A DNA stretch of 16,524 nucleotides from an uncultured Mollicutes bacterium (GCA_900538885.1 UQAI01000034.1:1-16524); one strand, 5' to 3'; shown: positions 6,207-15,353, numbered from the stretch's first letter. Notes: generated by a model from the sequence alone, not told the origin. Translations and numbers: made by a program.

Positions 6207-9050
6207 CTAATTATATAACGTATATTGTGTTGCAATGTTTATAATTCTGTCTTTAATTTCAGCCATTAATTGATTAACTATTTCAATAAACAATAACTCT
6301 GGATGTTTTTCCTTATACTTTTCTTTTACATCTTTTGTAATTAATTGCTTTATATCTGAATTGTCTATTTGTCTAAAATAATCATATCTTATAACAATTT
6401 TATTTAATTCATCATAAGGTATAGCCAATTCTTTAGACATTTCATCGAGATCAGCTTTTCGTTTTTCTTCTATAAATTTTGACAACTCATTATCTACCGA
6501 TGCATCTTTAGATAAAGTAGGTAATACAGTTGTTATAAATAATTCTAATAACTCTCTTTTGCTAACTAGCACCGGATCAGCAGATTTCCTTAGTATTTTT
6601 ACTAATGTTTCAATACTGACAGTTCTTTTTCCATCTTCTGATGTAATTTTTCTTAATAAATTTAATATATAATCTACATCTATTTTGTCTGTTTGAACAA
6701 GTTCAATATCAAAGGAAACATCAGCTATCACAGAAACTTTTTCTGGATGTTTTTTAAATTCATTATAAATTTCCAAATACTTAGACTTGAATGAATTATA
6801 TTCATCAGCTGTAATATCTTCTTTCAAAGTAACTGGAAATGAAAATTCGCAAAAATTTTGCATGCATATCAAATACTTTGCTACTTTTCTAAATCTATTT
6901 ACAAATTCTATTTTAGCCGTATCTCCCTCAAGTAAATCAACATCAGTTGGTGTTAAAGTATATTCCCTTAAATTGTGTAATGCCTTCCTAAAGTCTTCCA
7001 GATATTCTTCAAAAGATTTGACTAAAACAACATTATGATCTTCTTGTGAATATAAAGCAATTGCTCGATCAACATCAGTTGGTGTAGTCCTATAGCAAAT
7101 AACATTACCGAACTGTTTAGTTGAATCATGGAGTCTATTAGTTCTAGAAAAAGCTTGAATTAAACCATGATACTTTAATGTTTTGTCAAGAAATAGCGTA
7201 TTAATTCTCCAAGAATCAAATCCAGTTAACATCATATTTACAACTAAAATTAAATCTATTTTTCCATCTCTAAAGTCTTCTCTAACATCTTCAAAATATT
7301 CAGCACAATTTGAAATTGAATAATTCTTTTTAACTATTTTGGCATAATCATTCATTATCATTTGAAGCTGCTGTTGCGCTATTTTATCTTTTGATCCTAT
7401 TTCTTCTGTATCAATATCATTGGGTGCATATGTGAAAATCGCAGCTATTTTTATTTTTTGCTCCTCTGGCAATACTTTTATTTGTTTTTGAAATTCCTCA
7501 TAATATTTTACTAATAGCGGTATGCTTGATATTGCAAAAATAGCGTTATATTTTTTATGTATTGTAATATTAGAAAATGTATTTAATATGTGTTCCGTTA
7601 TGTTTGCTATTCTTATTGGGCTATTTATTAACTCTTCGGAATCAATTGCTTCCACTGATTCATCTTTTCCCGCATTTTCTATAACATTTATTGTCTTGAA
7701 ATATTGAACATTAAATCCCAAGACCATATGTGCATTAATAGCATCTTTTATTTTATATGAATGAACAGGTTTACCTCCAAATATAGATTCTGTGGTTTGA
7801 CCACTGGCATTCATATTTTCTGCAAATATGGGTGTTCCAGTAAATCCAAACATTTGTGCGCTTGGAAATGCTTTTAATATATGTTTACGCATTTCGCCAA
7901 AATTACTTCTATGGCACTCATCTATAATAAAAACTACTTTGCCTTTATTTAATTCCACAGCTTCAGCAAACTTTTTGTTTGCACAAAGATTGGACATTTT
8001 TTGAATTGTTGTAGTAATCATCTTAATTGAAGAATCTAAAAAACTAGTTGATAGTTTATATGTTCCAGCAATGTTTACAACAGCACCTTTTTCAAAAGAA
8101 TTAAAGTTTCTAACTGTTTGTCTATCAAGATCTCGTCTATCCACCAAAAATACTACTTTGTTGAATTTACCTGTATCTCTTAAACACTGTGCAAGTTTAA
8201 AACTAGTTAAAGTTTTACCACTTCCAGTCGTATGCCACACAAACCCATTATTTGTAGTGTTTAATGCTCTATCCAATAAATTTTCAACCGCCCATATTTG
8301 ATATGGTCTTAGCACCATTAAATCTTTTTCTGATTCATTTATTACAATGTAATTGGAAATTGTTTTGCAAATATTACATTTTGTTAATCTGTCATCCACA
8401 AAATCACTTAATTTATTTATAAATACATTATTGGGATCTGACCAAGTGAATAAGTTTTCTTTTTTGAATGGCTTATCTGAATTAGCAAAATATTTCGTAA
8501 CAGCACCATTTGAAATTACAAAATATTGTATATATTTAAACAACCCCTTGTATACTGTTCTTCGATACCTCTCTATTTGGCCAAATGCTTTATCCAACGA
8601 TTCACCATTTTTCTTCAATTCTATCTGCAGTAATGGTAAACCATTTATTAAAATTGTAACATCAAATCTACCATCAAACTCTGCTGATTGTTTAATTTGA
8701 TGTGCCACTTGGACAATATTTCTACACCAATCTAGTTTCTCATAAATTTTAATATTTTTCTTTTCGCCATTATCCATTGTTATTGTTTGCATCTGGCGAA
8801 GGTTTCTTGAACATTTAAATACTGTATTATACTTTTCAAGTTCATTTAGTAATCTTCTGAATTCGGTATCTGATAATACAATTCCATTTAACTTATTAAT
8901 TTGCTTTCGCAAATTAGCATAAAGTGTTTCATCATTGTGCACTTTAACAAATGCATCATCTTCTTCTGTTGAATGAAATTGCACTCGTAATTGCTCAATC
9001 AATTGATTTTCTAATTCTAATTCTGTTTGTTCTCCTATATAATTTGGCAT
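6207..9050 (-). CDS. hsdR: Type I restriction endonuclease subunit HsdR
   Basis: This 947-residue motor and nuclease subunit translocates unmodified DNA and cuts it away from the recognition site. The N-terminal PD-(D/E)xK nuclease shows Asp130 (FDGRFDVT) and Glu144-x-Lys146 (QIELKK). The SF2 helicase core has Walker A TTGSGKT (274-280), a DECH box (377-380), motif III TGT (404-406) and motif VI IQAFSRTNR (631-639). A helical C-terminal domain follows (about 700-947) that normally docks on the methylase. The ATG at 9050 has GAGGT six bases upstream. It is first in the R-M-S operon. All catalytic motifs are intact, so restriction is probably active, though its specificity switches with hsdS. 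No convincing -35/-10 pair was found in the 150 bases upstream. Confidence 0.97.
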   Translation of the reverse strand: MPNYIGEQTELELENQLIEQLRVQFHSTEEDDAFVKVHNDETLYANLRKQINKLNGIVLSDTEFRRLLNELEKYNTVFKCSRNLRQMQTITMDNGEKKNIKIYEKLDWCRNIVQVAHQIKQSAEFDGRFDVTILINGLPLLQIELKKNGESLDKAFGQIERYRRTVYKGLFKYIQYFVISNGAVTKYFANSDKPFKKENLFTWSDPNNVFINKLSDFVDDRLTKCNICKTISNYIVINESEKDLMVLRPYQIWAVENLLDRALNTTNNGFVWHTTGSGKTLTSFKLAQCLRDTGKFNKVVFLVDRRDLDRQTVRNFNSFEKGAVVNIAGTYKLSTSFLDSSIKMITTTIQKMSNLCANKKFAEAVELNKGKVVFIIDECHRSNFGEMRKHILKAFPSAQMFGFTGTPIFAENMNASGQTTESIFGGKPVHSYKIKDAINAHMVLGFNVQYFKTINVIENAGKDESVEAIDSEELINSPIRIANITEHILNTFSNITIHKKYNAIFAISSIPLLVKYYEEFQKQIKVLPEEQKIKIAAIFTYAPNDIDTEEIGSKDKIAQQQLQMIMNDYAKIVKKNYSISNCAEYFEDVREDFRDGKIDLILVVNMMLTGFDSWRINTLFLDKTLKYHGLIQAFSRTNRLHDSTKQFGNVICYRTTPTDVDRAIALYSQEDHNVVLVKSFEEYLEDFRKALHNLREYTLTPTDVDLLEGDTAKIEFVNRFRKVAKYLICMQNFCEFSFPVTLKEDITADEYNSFKSKYLEIYNEFKKHPEKVSVIADVSFDIELVQTDKIDVDYILNLLRKITSEDGKRTVSIETLVKILRKSADPVLVSKRELLELFITTVLPTLSKDASVDNELSKFIEEKRKADLDEMSKELAIPYDELNKIVIRYDYFRQIDNSDIKQLITKDVKEKYKEKHPELLFIEIVNQLMAEIKDRIINIATQYTLYN

Positions 9051-9202
9051 AATTTTACCTCGTAATTCTATTTGTATATGTAATTGCTATAATAATATTT
9101 ATGAATACATTTTTTTAGATTATATGAATTGGTATGTGATTTAAATATAAGTTTAGCACAAAGTTTTATATAATTGTTATTTAGCAGTCATATTTTTGCT
9201 TT

Positions 9203-9940
9203 TTAAGCTGCTTCTTTTACTTGACTAGTATATTCAGTGTCATTTATTATTAATATTTTTCCAATTAACGAACTGAGAAAATTTATTGCCAATTTTCTAT
9301 CTAGTTCTTCATGAATTTTTTGATTTTCATAGCTTCTCAAGCAATTATAACAAGACGGATCACAATTACAATTTTGCATTTTTCTTAAAGCTGCTTCTAT
9401 AATTCTCTTTAACATTTTACCATCCGATGTTACTAATCCTCTGGCATGCCCTGCACCACCAGGAACAGAATCATAGATGATAATTGAATAGTTTTTTTTA
9501 TTGTTAATCATTTTTAATGATAAACATGCCTTTATGTCTTTTCGTTCAATATTTAATTCCTCAGAAATTTCGTATAAAATGGCATACATTGTTGAAATCA
9601 TCGTTTTATAATCTGATGTATCACAGTCAAAACTTATTTTTGCAACATCAGTATTAAATGTGTGATGCATAGAATATCTGAAAGAATTCATGTAATCACA
9701 GTAGTGGTGAAGAAATTAAACGTCGTGATGCTTACTGGTAATCATTTTATGTGCTTTCTGTTTCACAAGTTTATTTGCTTCATTATCATTTGGTATTGTT
9801 TCATTCTCGGCGTAGGCAAAATCACATTTAAGGCAAACAAAAAAATTGTTAGAAGGCTTGACCATTAATGAATTATTTGTTGTAGGCTCAAGTATAACTA
9901 CTGTTTCATTAAACTTAAAAATATATTTATCACTACATAA
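9203..9940 (-). pseudogene. C-terminal remnant of a DUF1998/MZB helicase-type protein
   Basis: The continuous part (ATG 9691 to 9203, 162 residues) carries the DUF1998 signature: HTFNTDVAKISF, then DSVPGGAGHARG, then a zinc-binding cluster CNCDPSCYNCLRSYE. The same frame continues upstream past one TAA (9716-9718) to 9940, reading LCSDKYIFKF and a Cys pair FVCLKCDF. The whole is therefore the tail of a larger protein with an in-frame nonsense codon and a lost N-terminus. DUF1998 forms the C-terminus of MrfA/YprA-like helicases and is also found in DrmB of the DISARM defence system; I cannot tell which parent this came from. No helicase motifs remain, and no ribosome site precedes the ATG at 9691. 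It lies between hsdR and the KAP NTPase on the same strand. Confidence 0.8.
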
Positions 9941-10012
9941 TTATAACACATTATTTTTATTTTACATAAATACATACAAGTCCTATATCTTTATATTATA
10001 ACTACAAGTAGT

Positions 10013-11860
10013 CTATTGGCATAAAATACCAATTACATTTTGTAGCTGTTCTATTAAACAATTTAATTGAAAATTTTGAATTCTATCTATATCATTTTTA
10101 TCTATAGATTTAATAGCATTTAACAAATTAGTAATAGCCTCTAAGTCTTCCATAAAATAATCCTTTATATTTGAATAACTTTGATAAATATATCGAATTA
10201 TTAATCTAAATTTACAAATTTCTGAAGCACTACTACATTTAAGCAGATTAGCAGTCTTTTGCACATCTAATTTATTAGCAAACCCTCTTTCAGCTATAAA
10301 ATCTTTTTTACTTTTTACTATGTAATCATAAAATTTTGAACAGCATCCTATTTCATAAGTAAATTCTATCAATTGATTTTGTGAATTTTTAGAATATTCA
10401 TTTATTTGATTAATGAATTTTTGAAATTCTTCAATTTCATCTTTATTTAATAGTTGAATTCCAGATGAAAAATAAACAGCAATTTTTTTACCATTTTCCA
10501 TAGCATTTTTAAAAGTTTCAAGCATCTTTTTTAGGCACTCATCAATTATATGTTCAAATCCAATTGTATATTTTATTGAAATAAGGTAATTAGCAATTCT
10601 CACATATTCATTATAAACTAATCCTTTATTTTCATTTAGTTTTTTTAAAAAAGCTTCTAAAGCATGTTTCAAATCACTTTCTTTTGCAATATCATAATTA
10701 TAAATTATTTGTAGTTGTTCATCAGTATTAGATAACTCTTCTCCTTCTTTAAATACCTTAAGCATCTCCTTAAATTGTTCTTTACTAAAAGTATGATATT
10801 TAATATAATTATACATTGGCATATATAGTGGATATGCATATGATCCTAAATCAAAAGACAGAAGTGAGTTACTATTCCATAATTCAGTAGTTCCACAATC
10901 ATTTTTTTGATAGTATATCACTGTTGATATAAACATGTTTTCTTCAAATTTTAGTTTATTGAATTCAACTGAATTATATAGCCCATTTATTTTCATTTTT
11001 TCTACTACTTCAATAAATTTTTGACATGCACATTTTAAAGAGCGATAATTTATATTTTTAATTCCTTCTATCATAAATTGTTCTTGTATTTTTTGAGTTA
11101 TCGACCTCGCATTTGATGAAGTTTTATTTTTTAATAATTTATTAAGCAAGTTACTATTAAATTCTTCAATTACACTTCGTATAGTTGATTCATAATCAGC
11201 TGTAAATAAAATTGTGTCACCAACAGTTTTTTCCTTTATTTTTATATATTTATTTACCGAAACATTTGAGTCGTTTGTTTGATCACTACTTAGCTTCCCT
11301 TTACTTTTTAACTTTTCTTCCATTTGTATATGATCTAAACCATCATTTGTTCTTATAATTTCCGCTTCATTTGCAACTAGAAGAATTTTAGCACCATCTT
11401 GTTCTACCAAATTATTAACAAATCCCATTACTTCAACTATGTCCAAGCTAGTTCTTTCCAAATCTTCAAGTATCACTAATCTATTAGATAAATCTATCGA
11501 TTCATATAATTTTTGTAAATCATCATCATTTTGATTCAAATCTATATTAAAAAAGCTTGCTATACCTTTTGCTATAGTTTTACTCGCTATTTTAATTGCG
11601 TTTCCACTTTCACTTTTGATTTTAAATTTTTTTGCTCGTATTTCAAAATATATACTTTTACTAATATCTTTTAAACTTGAAACTCCATATAAAGAAATAA
11701 TAATGCAATTTATTTTTTTGCTTTCAAAAAATGGGCATAAGCTATTTTTTATATAATAACTTTTACCACTTCCCCATGGTCCTGTAAGCATTATTGCTCT
11801 TTGTGTTTTATCATTTTTAACATAGTTTTCTATATGTAAATTTAAATCTTCAAATGTCAT
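10013..11860 (-). CDS. KAP-type P-loop NTPase, function unknown
   Basis: This 615-residue protein has an N-terminal AAA-like NTPase. It shows Walker A GPWGSGKS (27-34), Walker B RLVILEDLER (127-136, with Glu-Asp in the ILEDLER form usual for KAP proteins) and a sensor-like KILLVANEAE (158-167). About 170-290 is charged, and the remaining 320 residues look helical with no recognised domain. No convincing membrane segment or nuclease motif is visible, unlike many KAP proteins that carry membrane helices. The ATG at 11860 is preceded by AAGGAG with eight bases spacing. KAP NTPases include the phage-exclusion protein PifA. The setting beside a restriction system and a helicase remnant makes a defence role plausible, but this is inference. 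The NTPase call is secure; the biological role is not. Confidence 0.8.
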   Translation of the reverse strand: MTFEDLNLHIENYVKNDKTQRAIMLTGPWGSGKSYYIKNSLCPFFESKKINCIIISLYGVSSLKDISKSIYFEIRAKKFKIKSESGNAIKIASKTIAKGIASFFNIDLNQNDDDLQKLYESIDLSNRLVILEDLERTSLDIVEVMGFVNNLVEQDGAKILLVANEAEIIRTNDGLDHIQMEEKLKSKGKLSSDQTNDSNVSVNKYIKIKEKTVGDTILFTADYESTIRSVIEEFNSNLLNKLLKNKTSSNARSITQKIQEQFMIEGIKNINYRSLKCACQKFIEVVEKMKINGLYNSVEFNKLKFEENMFISTVIYYQKNDCGTTELWNSNSLLSFDLGSYAYPLYMPMYNYIKYHTFSKEQFKEMLKVFKEGEELSNTDEQLQIIYNYDIAKESDLKHALEAFLKKLNENKGLVYNEYVRIANYLISIKYTIGFEHIIDECLKKMLETFKNAMENGKKIAVYFSSGIQLLNKDEIEEFQKFINQINEYSKNSQNQLIEFTYEIGCCSKFYDYIVKSKKDFIAERGFANKLDVQKTANLLKCSSASEICKFRLIIRYIYQSYSNIKDYFMEDLEAITNLLNAIKSIDKNDIDRIQNFQLNCLIEQLQNVIGILCQ

Positions 11861-12242
11861 AAATTGTTCTCCTTTTTACAGAATTATTATATTAAACACT
11901 ATCTTCAAATTGCATTCTTATCCTTATTTAGCATACACCATACAAAGCATATTTTCAATTTTTCAGTAACTGTTTAAATATATACTTAAGCAGTGTTTTT
12001 TTATTTATGTTGATTAATAAGTTTAAAAAATTATTAAATTAGTTCAATCAAAGTATTTACAATATTTTCAACTAACTTTAATTAAGTGTCAAAGATAAAC
12101 AGTAATACGCGCAAATAATATAATTTTAAAAACTTTATCAAATTATTTAACACAAAAATAGTAAATCAAGCAAATTTAATTAAATTTTTAGGAAAAAGAT
12201 TCAATAATATAAACTTAATATATATAATATGGATATTAAAAT
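11861..12242. other. Gene-free AT-rich stretch upstream of the KAP NTPase
   Basis: I see no coding sequence in these 382 bases. A TATAAT-like -10 on the minus strand (11886-11891) could serve the KAP NTPase gene, but no good -35 matches it. The rest is low-complexity A/T sequence with many stops in all frames. Confidence 0.5.
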
Positions 12243-12284
12243 AAACTGGATAATGTTACCTCTTAAGATAAACTTATCCAGTTT
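12243..12284 (-). terminator. Probable terminator after the MATE gene
   Basis: The 11-bp perfect stem AAACTGGATAA (12243-12253) / TTATCCAGTTT (12274-12284) has a 20-base loop and starts six bases after the MATE stop on the minus strand. The following T-run on that strand is short (TTTATTTT), while the plus strand has five Ts, so it may work in both directions. Confidence 0.6.
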
Positions 12285-12290
12285 TTATCG

Positions 12291-13448
12291 TTATTGTTCT
12301 TGTTTTTTCATTTCACGTTTTAGGAATAGTTTTTCTTCTGTGATACTCACTATATAGCTTGTTAACATTCCAAAGCCAAACATAAATATGATTTTATTCA
12401 TAGTAAATGTAATGTTGTTTGTTTTATAGAAAATATACCATATTCCATAATAAATGAAATTAATGATACAAGTATTGATGAAATTATATTTTGTTTTACC
12501 TAGACCAACAAATATATTATCTGGTATTTGTTGAAAGGCGTAAGGAATATAGAATGGAAATAAGATTATAACTATTTGGAAAATTCTTTGGTAATTTTCT
12601 AGTACTTCAACATATTTAAAGAATGGAATCCATAAAGGAATACTAATACACCAAAGTAATACTATAAAAATAGTTATTAAATAATAATTTGATTGTTTTA
12701 GCTTAAAGTATCCATCTTTACAATCTCTTCTTATAATCTCAGTTAGTGCGTATATTGGAATCAATAACCAACCCCAAATAAAATTGTTACCGACCCAGTA
12801 GTTACCTGATTCAGACACTAGATTAACCATTTTAACAACCATTAGTGCATAAACAATATTAGAGATAAATTGTTGAATACCAGAAAATACTCCAACCTTA
12901 CACCACTCTTTAAATACTTTAAAATCTTCTTTTTTAAACCATGATATTTCAACTAGCTTTTCTATGAATAATATAACAATTCCAACTATAGCTAGTAATG
13001 CATTTATTAATATTTTACTGGCCGCAACACCAATTACACCAAATCGTGGAATTATTATAAAATCACTAATAATTGTTACGACTGCTTTTGTTGCTAAAAA
13101 GATATAAACATTTTTGCTTTTACCAATTACAACAAACACAACATTTACGAAAGATACAATAATTCCAATCATGAATGCAATTGTAGAAATTGATAAATAT
13201 GAATTAACTAATAGTAAACCAGTTTCATTAGGATTCATATAAGTTATTAAGTGAAATGAATAAATCAATACTACTACCGAAAAGATAGTATAGAATATAA
13301 ATGTAACTAAACCAGTTTTAAATACACTATTTCCAAAGTGTTCTTTATTATATTTCAATATTTTATTTAATATTGAATATAATGGAATAATTAAAAATGC
13401 TTGAATTGTTTCATCAATTAAATCAAACCATTCAATTTGACCAATCAC
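12291..13448 (-). CDS. MATE-family multidrug/oligosaccharide-flippase-like transporter, 5' end damaged
   Basis: This 385-residue, very hydrophobic protein has about ten predicted membrane helices and ends in a basic cytoplasmic tail (KREMKKQEQ). Features fitting the MATE fold include PLYSILNKI near the N-terminus, IIPRFGVIGVAASKI around 145 and FVGLGKTKYNFINTCIINFIYYG near 320. Family members export drugs or metabolites using an Na+ or H+ gradient. The usual length is about 440-460 residues. The only in-frame standard start is GTG at 13448, without a ribosome site, and it would drop the first membrane helix. That helix is encoded directly upstream in the same frame (separate entry). It may be a pseudogene. 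The family call is fairly sure; whether it is functional is doubtful. Confidence 0.7.
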   Translation of the reverse strand: MIGQIEWFDLIDETIQAFLIIPLYSILNKILKYNKEHFGNSVFKTGLVTFIFYTIFSVVVLIYSFHLITYMNPNETGLLLVNSYLSISTIAFMIGIIVSFVNVVFVVIGKSKNVYIFLATKAVVTIISDFIIIPRFGVIGVAASKILINALLAIVGIVILFIEKLVEISWFKKEDFKVFKEWCKVGVFSGIQQFISNIVYALMVVKMVNLVSESGNYWVGNNFIWGWLLIPIYALTEIIRRDCKDGYFKLKQSNYYLITIFIVLLWCISIPLWIPFFKYVEVLENYQRIFQIVIILFPFYIPYAFQQIPDNIFVGLGKTKYNFINTCIINFIYYGIWYIFYKTNNITFTMNKIIFMFGFGMLTSYIVSITEEKLFLKREMKKQEQ

Positions 13449-13605
13449 ATCAATGCCAGTAGTTGATATATTATTGGAAATTACAAATGTTTCAATTGAT
13501 TGAATAATTGCAGGAACTAGTGATAATAGAACTACTGATATAAATAATTTCCAATCAAATGTTTTTAAAAAGCATATTATTTTTGAATACTTTTTACACT
13601 TGCAT
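13449..13605 (-). pseudogene. Detached 5' coding portion of the MATE transporter gene
   Basis: Upstream of the GTG the frame stays open for about 50 codons. It reads KKYSKIICFLKTFDWKLF, then a helix ISVVLLSLVPAIIQSIETF, exactly what a MATE N-terminus should look like, but contains no ATG, GTG or TTG. The only nearby ATG (13605) is one base out of frame and hits TAA after three codons (M-Q-V). Removing one base in the GTGT at about 13596-13599 would restore M-Q-V-K-K-Y-S-K. I infer a one-base insertion that breaks the gene near its start. A sequencing error is the alternative. Confidence 0.55.
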
Positions 13606-13664
13606 TTTTTTAATAGCGTTAGTATTTAGTTTTCTTAATTTTTATATTATGCACAAAAAATTAA

Positions 13665-13841
13665 ATATAATGTAATTTTTCAACTTTTATTCAAAAATAA
13701 CGAAAAGAAATAACCAATTATAATGTACTTTAATTAGTCATAATCGGTTACTTTTTATTATATTATTTCAATTTAATATAGTAGCATATCTTTTAGTGTT
13801 TTCTTTTCTTATTTCTGCTAATTCATATAGCTTTTTATGAT
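13665..13841. repeat. Direct repeat, left copy (about 177 bp)
   Basis: It matches 15410-15587 in the same orientation with scattered substitutions and one or two indels. It contains, from left, a shared ATATAATGTA, a hairpin TAACCAATTA/TAATCGGTTA (13711-13720 and 13741-13750) and a Fic 3' coding end. The pair flanks the DUF4143 ATPase gene. Confidence 0.8.
13711..13750 (-). terminator. Hairpin, degenerate copy of the Fic terminator
   Basis: The 10-bp stem has one A-C mismatch on the plus strand, which becomes a tolerated G-U pair in a minus-strand transcript. This supports a terminator reading on the minus strand. T-rich sequence follows on that strand. Confidence 0.5.
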
Positions 13842-13850
13842 AATTAATAG
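13763..13850 (-). pseudogene. 3' fragment of a second Fic-family gene
   Basis: The minus strand reads KLYELAEIRKENTKRYA, closely matching the C-terminus KLCKLEEIRKENSGRYA of the Fic gene at 15508. One base is missing after Ala, so the frame ends early at a TGA (13768-13770) instead of the aligned TAA. Similarity fades beyond about 13850. It is a relic of a duplicated fic gene. Confidence 0.75.
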
Positions 13851-13893
13851 TCTATAAATGAACTTTTTCACTTCAATAGATATTTAATTATAT

Positions 13894-15234
13894 TTATAAA
13901 AACATAGCCATATAAATCGGAACACAAAGCAATTCACCATCTTTTCTTAAATCCTTCGTATACACTAAATATCTTTGTCCTATTTTGCCGGAAAACTTTT
14001 TCACAAACGCATCAAGTGATGCATGCGTCTTATATCCCGACGATTTTACTTCAATAGGGCATACTTTATTCCTTTTTACAAGTAAGAAATCAATCTCATA
14101 GTTATGGCTTGAATTTTCTTTAGGAAATGTATAGTAAAATAATTTATTTCCTGAAGCATATAACATTTGTGCAACTACATTCTCATACATATACCCCAAA
14201 TCTGTATCAAGTTTATCACTTAGAAGTTTTTCATAAATAATATTTTCTGTAAAGTCTTTATCCATAAAAGCAAGTGTGGTAAATAAACCCGTATCACCAA
14301 GAAACATTTTATACTTAGCGATATCTGCATGTAATGACATGCCTGCACTTGGATCGTTTGCATAATAAGCCAAATTAATAGTCAATGAATCTTTCATGTC
14401 TGCAACGATTCCAAGTACCCTATCTTGTTTTTCGTTAGGGATAACACTTGATACTTGATACCTAGAAGAATTTTTGGCAAGTTCTGATGGTATTGCGGAA
14501 AACATTAATGACGCACGGCCTGTATTGTCTATTTTTCTAAAATCATCTTGATATAGTTCTAGTATAGAACGTTTTACTTGATCAACCTTACTAAAATTAT
14601 TCGTATCTATATATTCATTTACCGCTTGTGGCATACCGCCAATCAACATATACAATCTAAAATTACGCATCATTCTACGATTAATATCGTCGCCTAATGA
14701 CATTTTATTATCAAAAGCAGTCTTTAGCATAGGGATTGTGGTTTTATCTCCCAACGCCCATCGAAACTCCTCGTAGTCCATCGGTACCATTTCAATTCGT
14801 GTTTCTTCACTTGGAATAACAATATTTTCAACATTCTTTTTTATAGATAATAAAGAACCTGTTTCTATGTAATCATATCTACCATCTTTTACTAAATGCT
14901 TGATTGCTTGCCTTGCAAGAGGTTCTCTTTGAACTTCATCAAAAATAATTACTGACTTTCTATTTTCTAAATTTACCTGATAAATCAACTGAAGTCGCAA
15001 AAAAAGATAGTTCAAATCAGACAAATCCTTAAATAAATCATGCACTTCCTTAGTGGCAATAGAAAAATCAATAAGAATATAAGTTGAATACTCTTTTTTA
15101 GCAAATTCTTCAGCAATAGTAGATTTCCCAACACGTCTGGCTCCTTTTATCAAGAGAGCCGTTTTACCATTAGAATCTCTTTTCCAATCCAACATTTTTT
15201 GGTATATTTTACGTTCAAAAATTCTTTCACCCAT
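13894..15234 (-). CDS. AAA-family ATPase with DUF4143 domain
   Basis: This 446-residue protein is of the widespread AAA_14/DUF4143 family, whose role is not well established. Walker A GARRVGKST (31-39), Walker B VIIFDEVQ (95-102) and the family motif YIETGSLLS (122-130) are all present. The C-terminal DUF4143 region ends in a nuclease-like EID (380-382) and IEVK (394-397) pattern, as in PD-(D/E)xK folds. I start at ATG 15234 (MGERIFERK) because AGGAGG lies six bases upstream. A longer frame from 15270 would cover both the ribosome site and the promoter -10. It has its own promoter with repeated elements and is flanked by a 177-bp direct repeat. It looks intact, less AT-rich than its neighbours and probably mobile or recently arrived. 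Confidence 0.88.
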   Translation of the reverse strand: MGERIFERKIYQKMLDWKRDSNGKTALLIKGARRVGKSTIAEEFAKKEYSTYILIDFSIATKEVHDLFKDLSDLNYLFLRLQLIYQVNLENRKSVIIFDEVQREPLARQAIKHLVKDGRYDYIETGSLLSIKKNVENIVIPSEETRIEMVPMDYEEFRWALGDKTTIPMLKTAFDNKMSLGDDINRRMMRNFRLYMLIGGMPQAVNEYIDTNNFSKVDQVKRSILELYQDDFRKIDNTGRASLMFSAIPSELAKNSSRYQVSSVIPNEKQDRVLGIVADMKDSLTINLAYYANDPSAGMSLHADIAKYKMFLGDTGLFTTLAFMDKDFTENIIYEKLLSDKLDTDLGYMYENVVAQMLYASGNKLFYYTFPKENSSHNYEIDFLLVKRNKVCPIEVKSSGYKTHASLDAFVKKFSGKIGQRYLVYTKDLRKDGELLCVPIYMAMFL

Positions 15235-15240
15235 GTTATG

Positions 15241-15287
15241 CCTCCTATTTTTGATACTATTATACCACATCTTGCCGAAAATTTCAA
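15241..15287 (-). promoter_or_regulatory. Promoter and ribosome binding site of the DUF4143 ATPase gene
   Basis: On the minus strand TTGAAA (15282-15287) and TATAAT (15259-15264) are spaced by exactly 17 bases, with TG one base before the -10 (TGGTATAAT). AGGAGG (15241-15246) follows, six bases before the ATG. This is the most convincing promoter in the window. The -35 lies inside the first copy of a repeated 15-mer. Confidence 0.8.
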
Positions 15288-15353
15288 GTTTTATATGCGA
15301 TAAAATGCCGAAAATTTCAAAATGTTTTTAGCGAAATATGCCGAAAATTTCAA
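15273..15353. repeat. Three copies of TGCCGAAAATTTCAA at a 33-bp period
   Basis: Identical 15-mers lie at 15273-15287, 15306-15320 and 15339-15353. Spacing is exactly 33 bp (about three helical turns), and a GCGA-containing spacer recurs. On the minus strand each copy holds a TTGAAA, and the first is the -35 of the ATPase promoter. The layout is that of an operator for a cooperative DNA-binding protein, perhaps autoregulation; the binder is unknown. Confidence 0.75.

Noticed and set aside
6197..6235. Longer hsdM start at 6235 giving a 13-residue overlap with hsdR
   Set aside because: AGGAGG sits correctly for the ATG at 6196, and MAIDRDEL looks like a normal HsdM N-terminus.
8353..8700. 115-residue plus-strand protein
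   Set aside because: It is antisense to the hsdR coding region with no ribosome site; hsdR motifs are unambiguous here.
9662..9868. 68-residue plus-strand membrane-like peptide
   Set aside because: It is antisense to the DUF1998 remnant, whose Cys motifs and homology make the minus-strand reading clear.
15235..15270. Longer start for the DUF4143 ATPase at 15270
   Set aside because: It would place the promoter -10 and the AGGAGG inside the coding region; the ATG at 15234 has ideal spacing.
15273..15353. Short CRISPR array
   Set aside because: There are only three 15-base repeats, the 18-base spacers are partly alike, no cas genes are present, and the first repeat forms a promoter -35.
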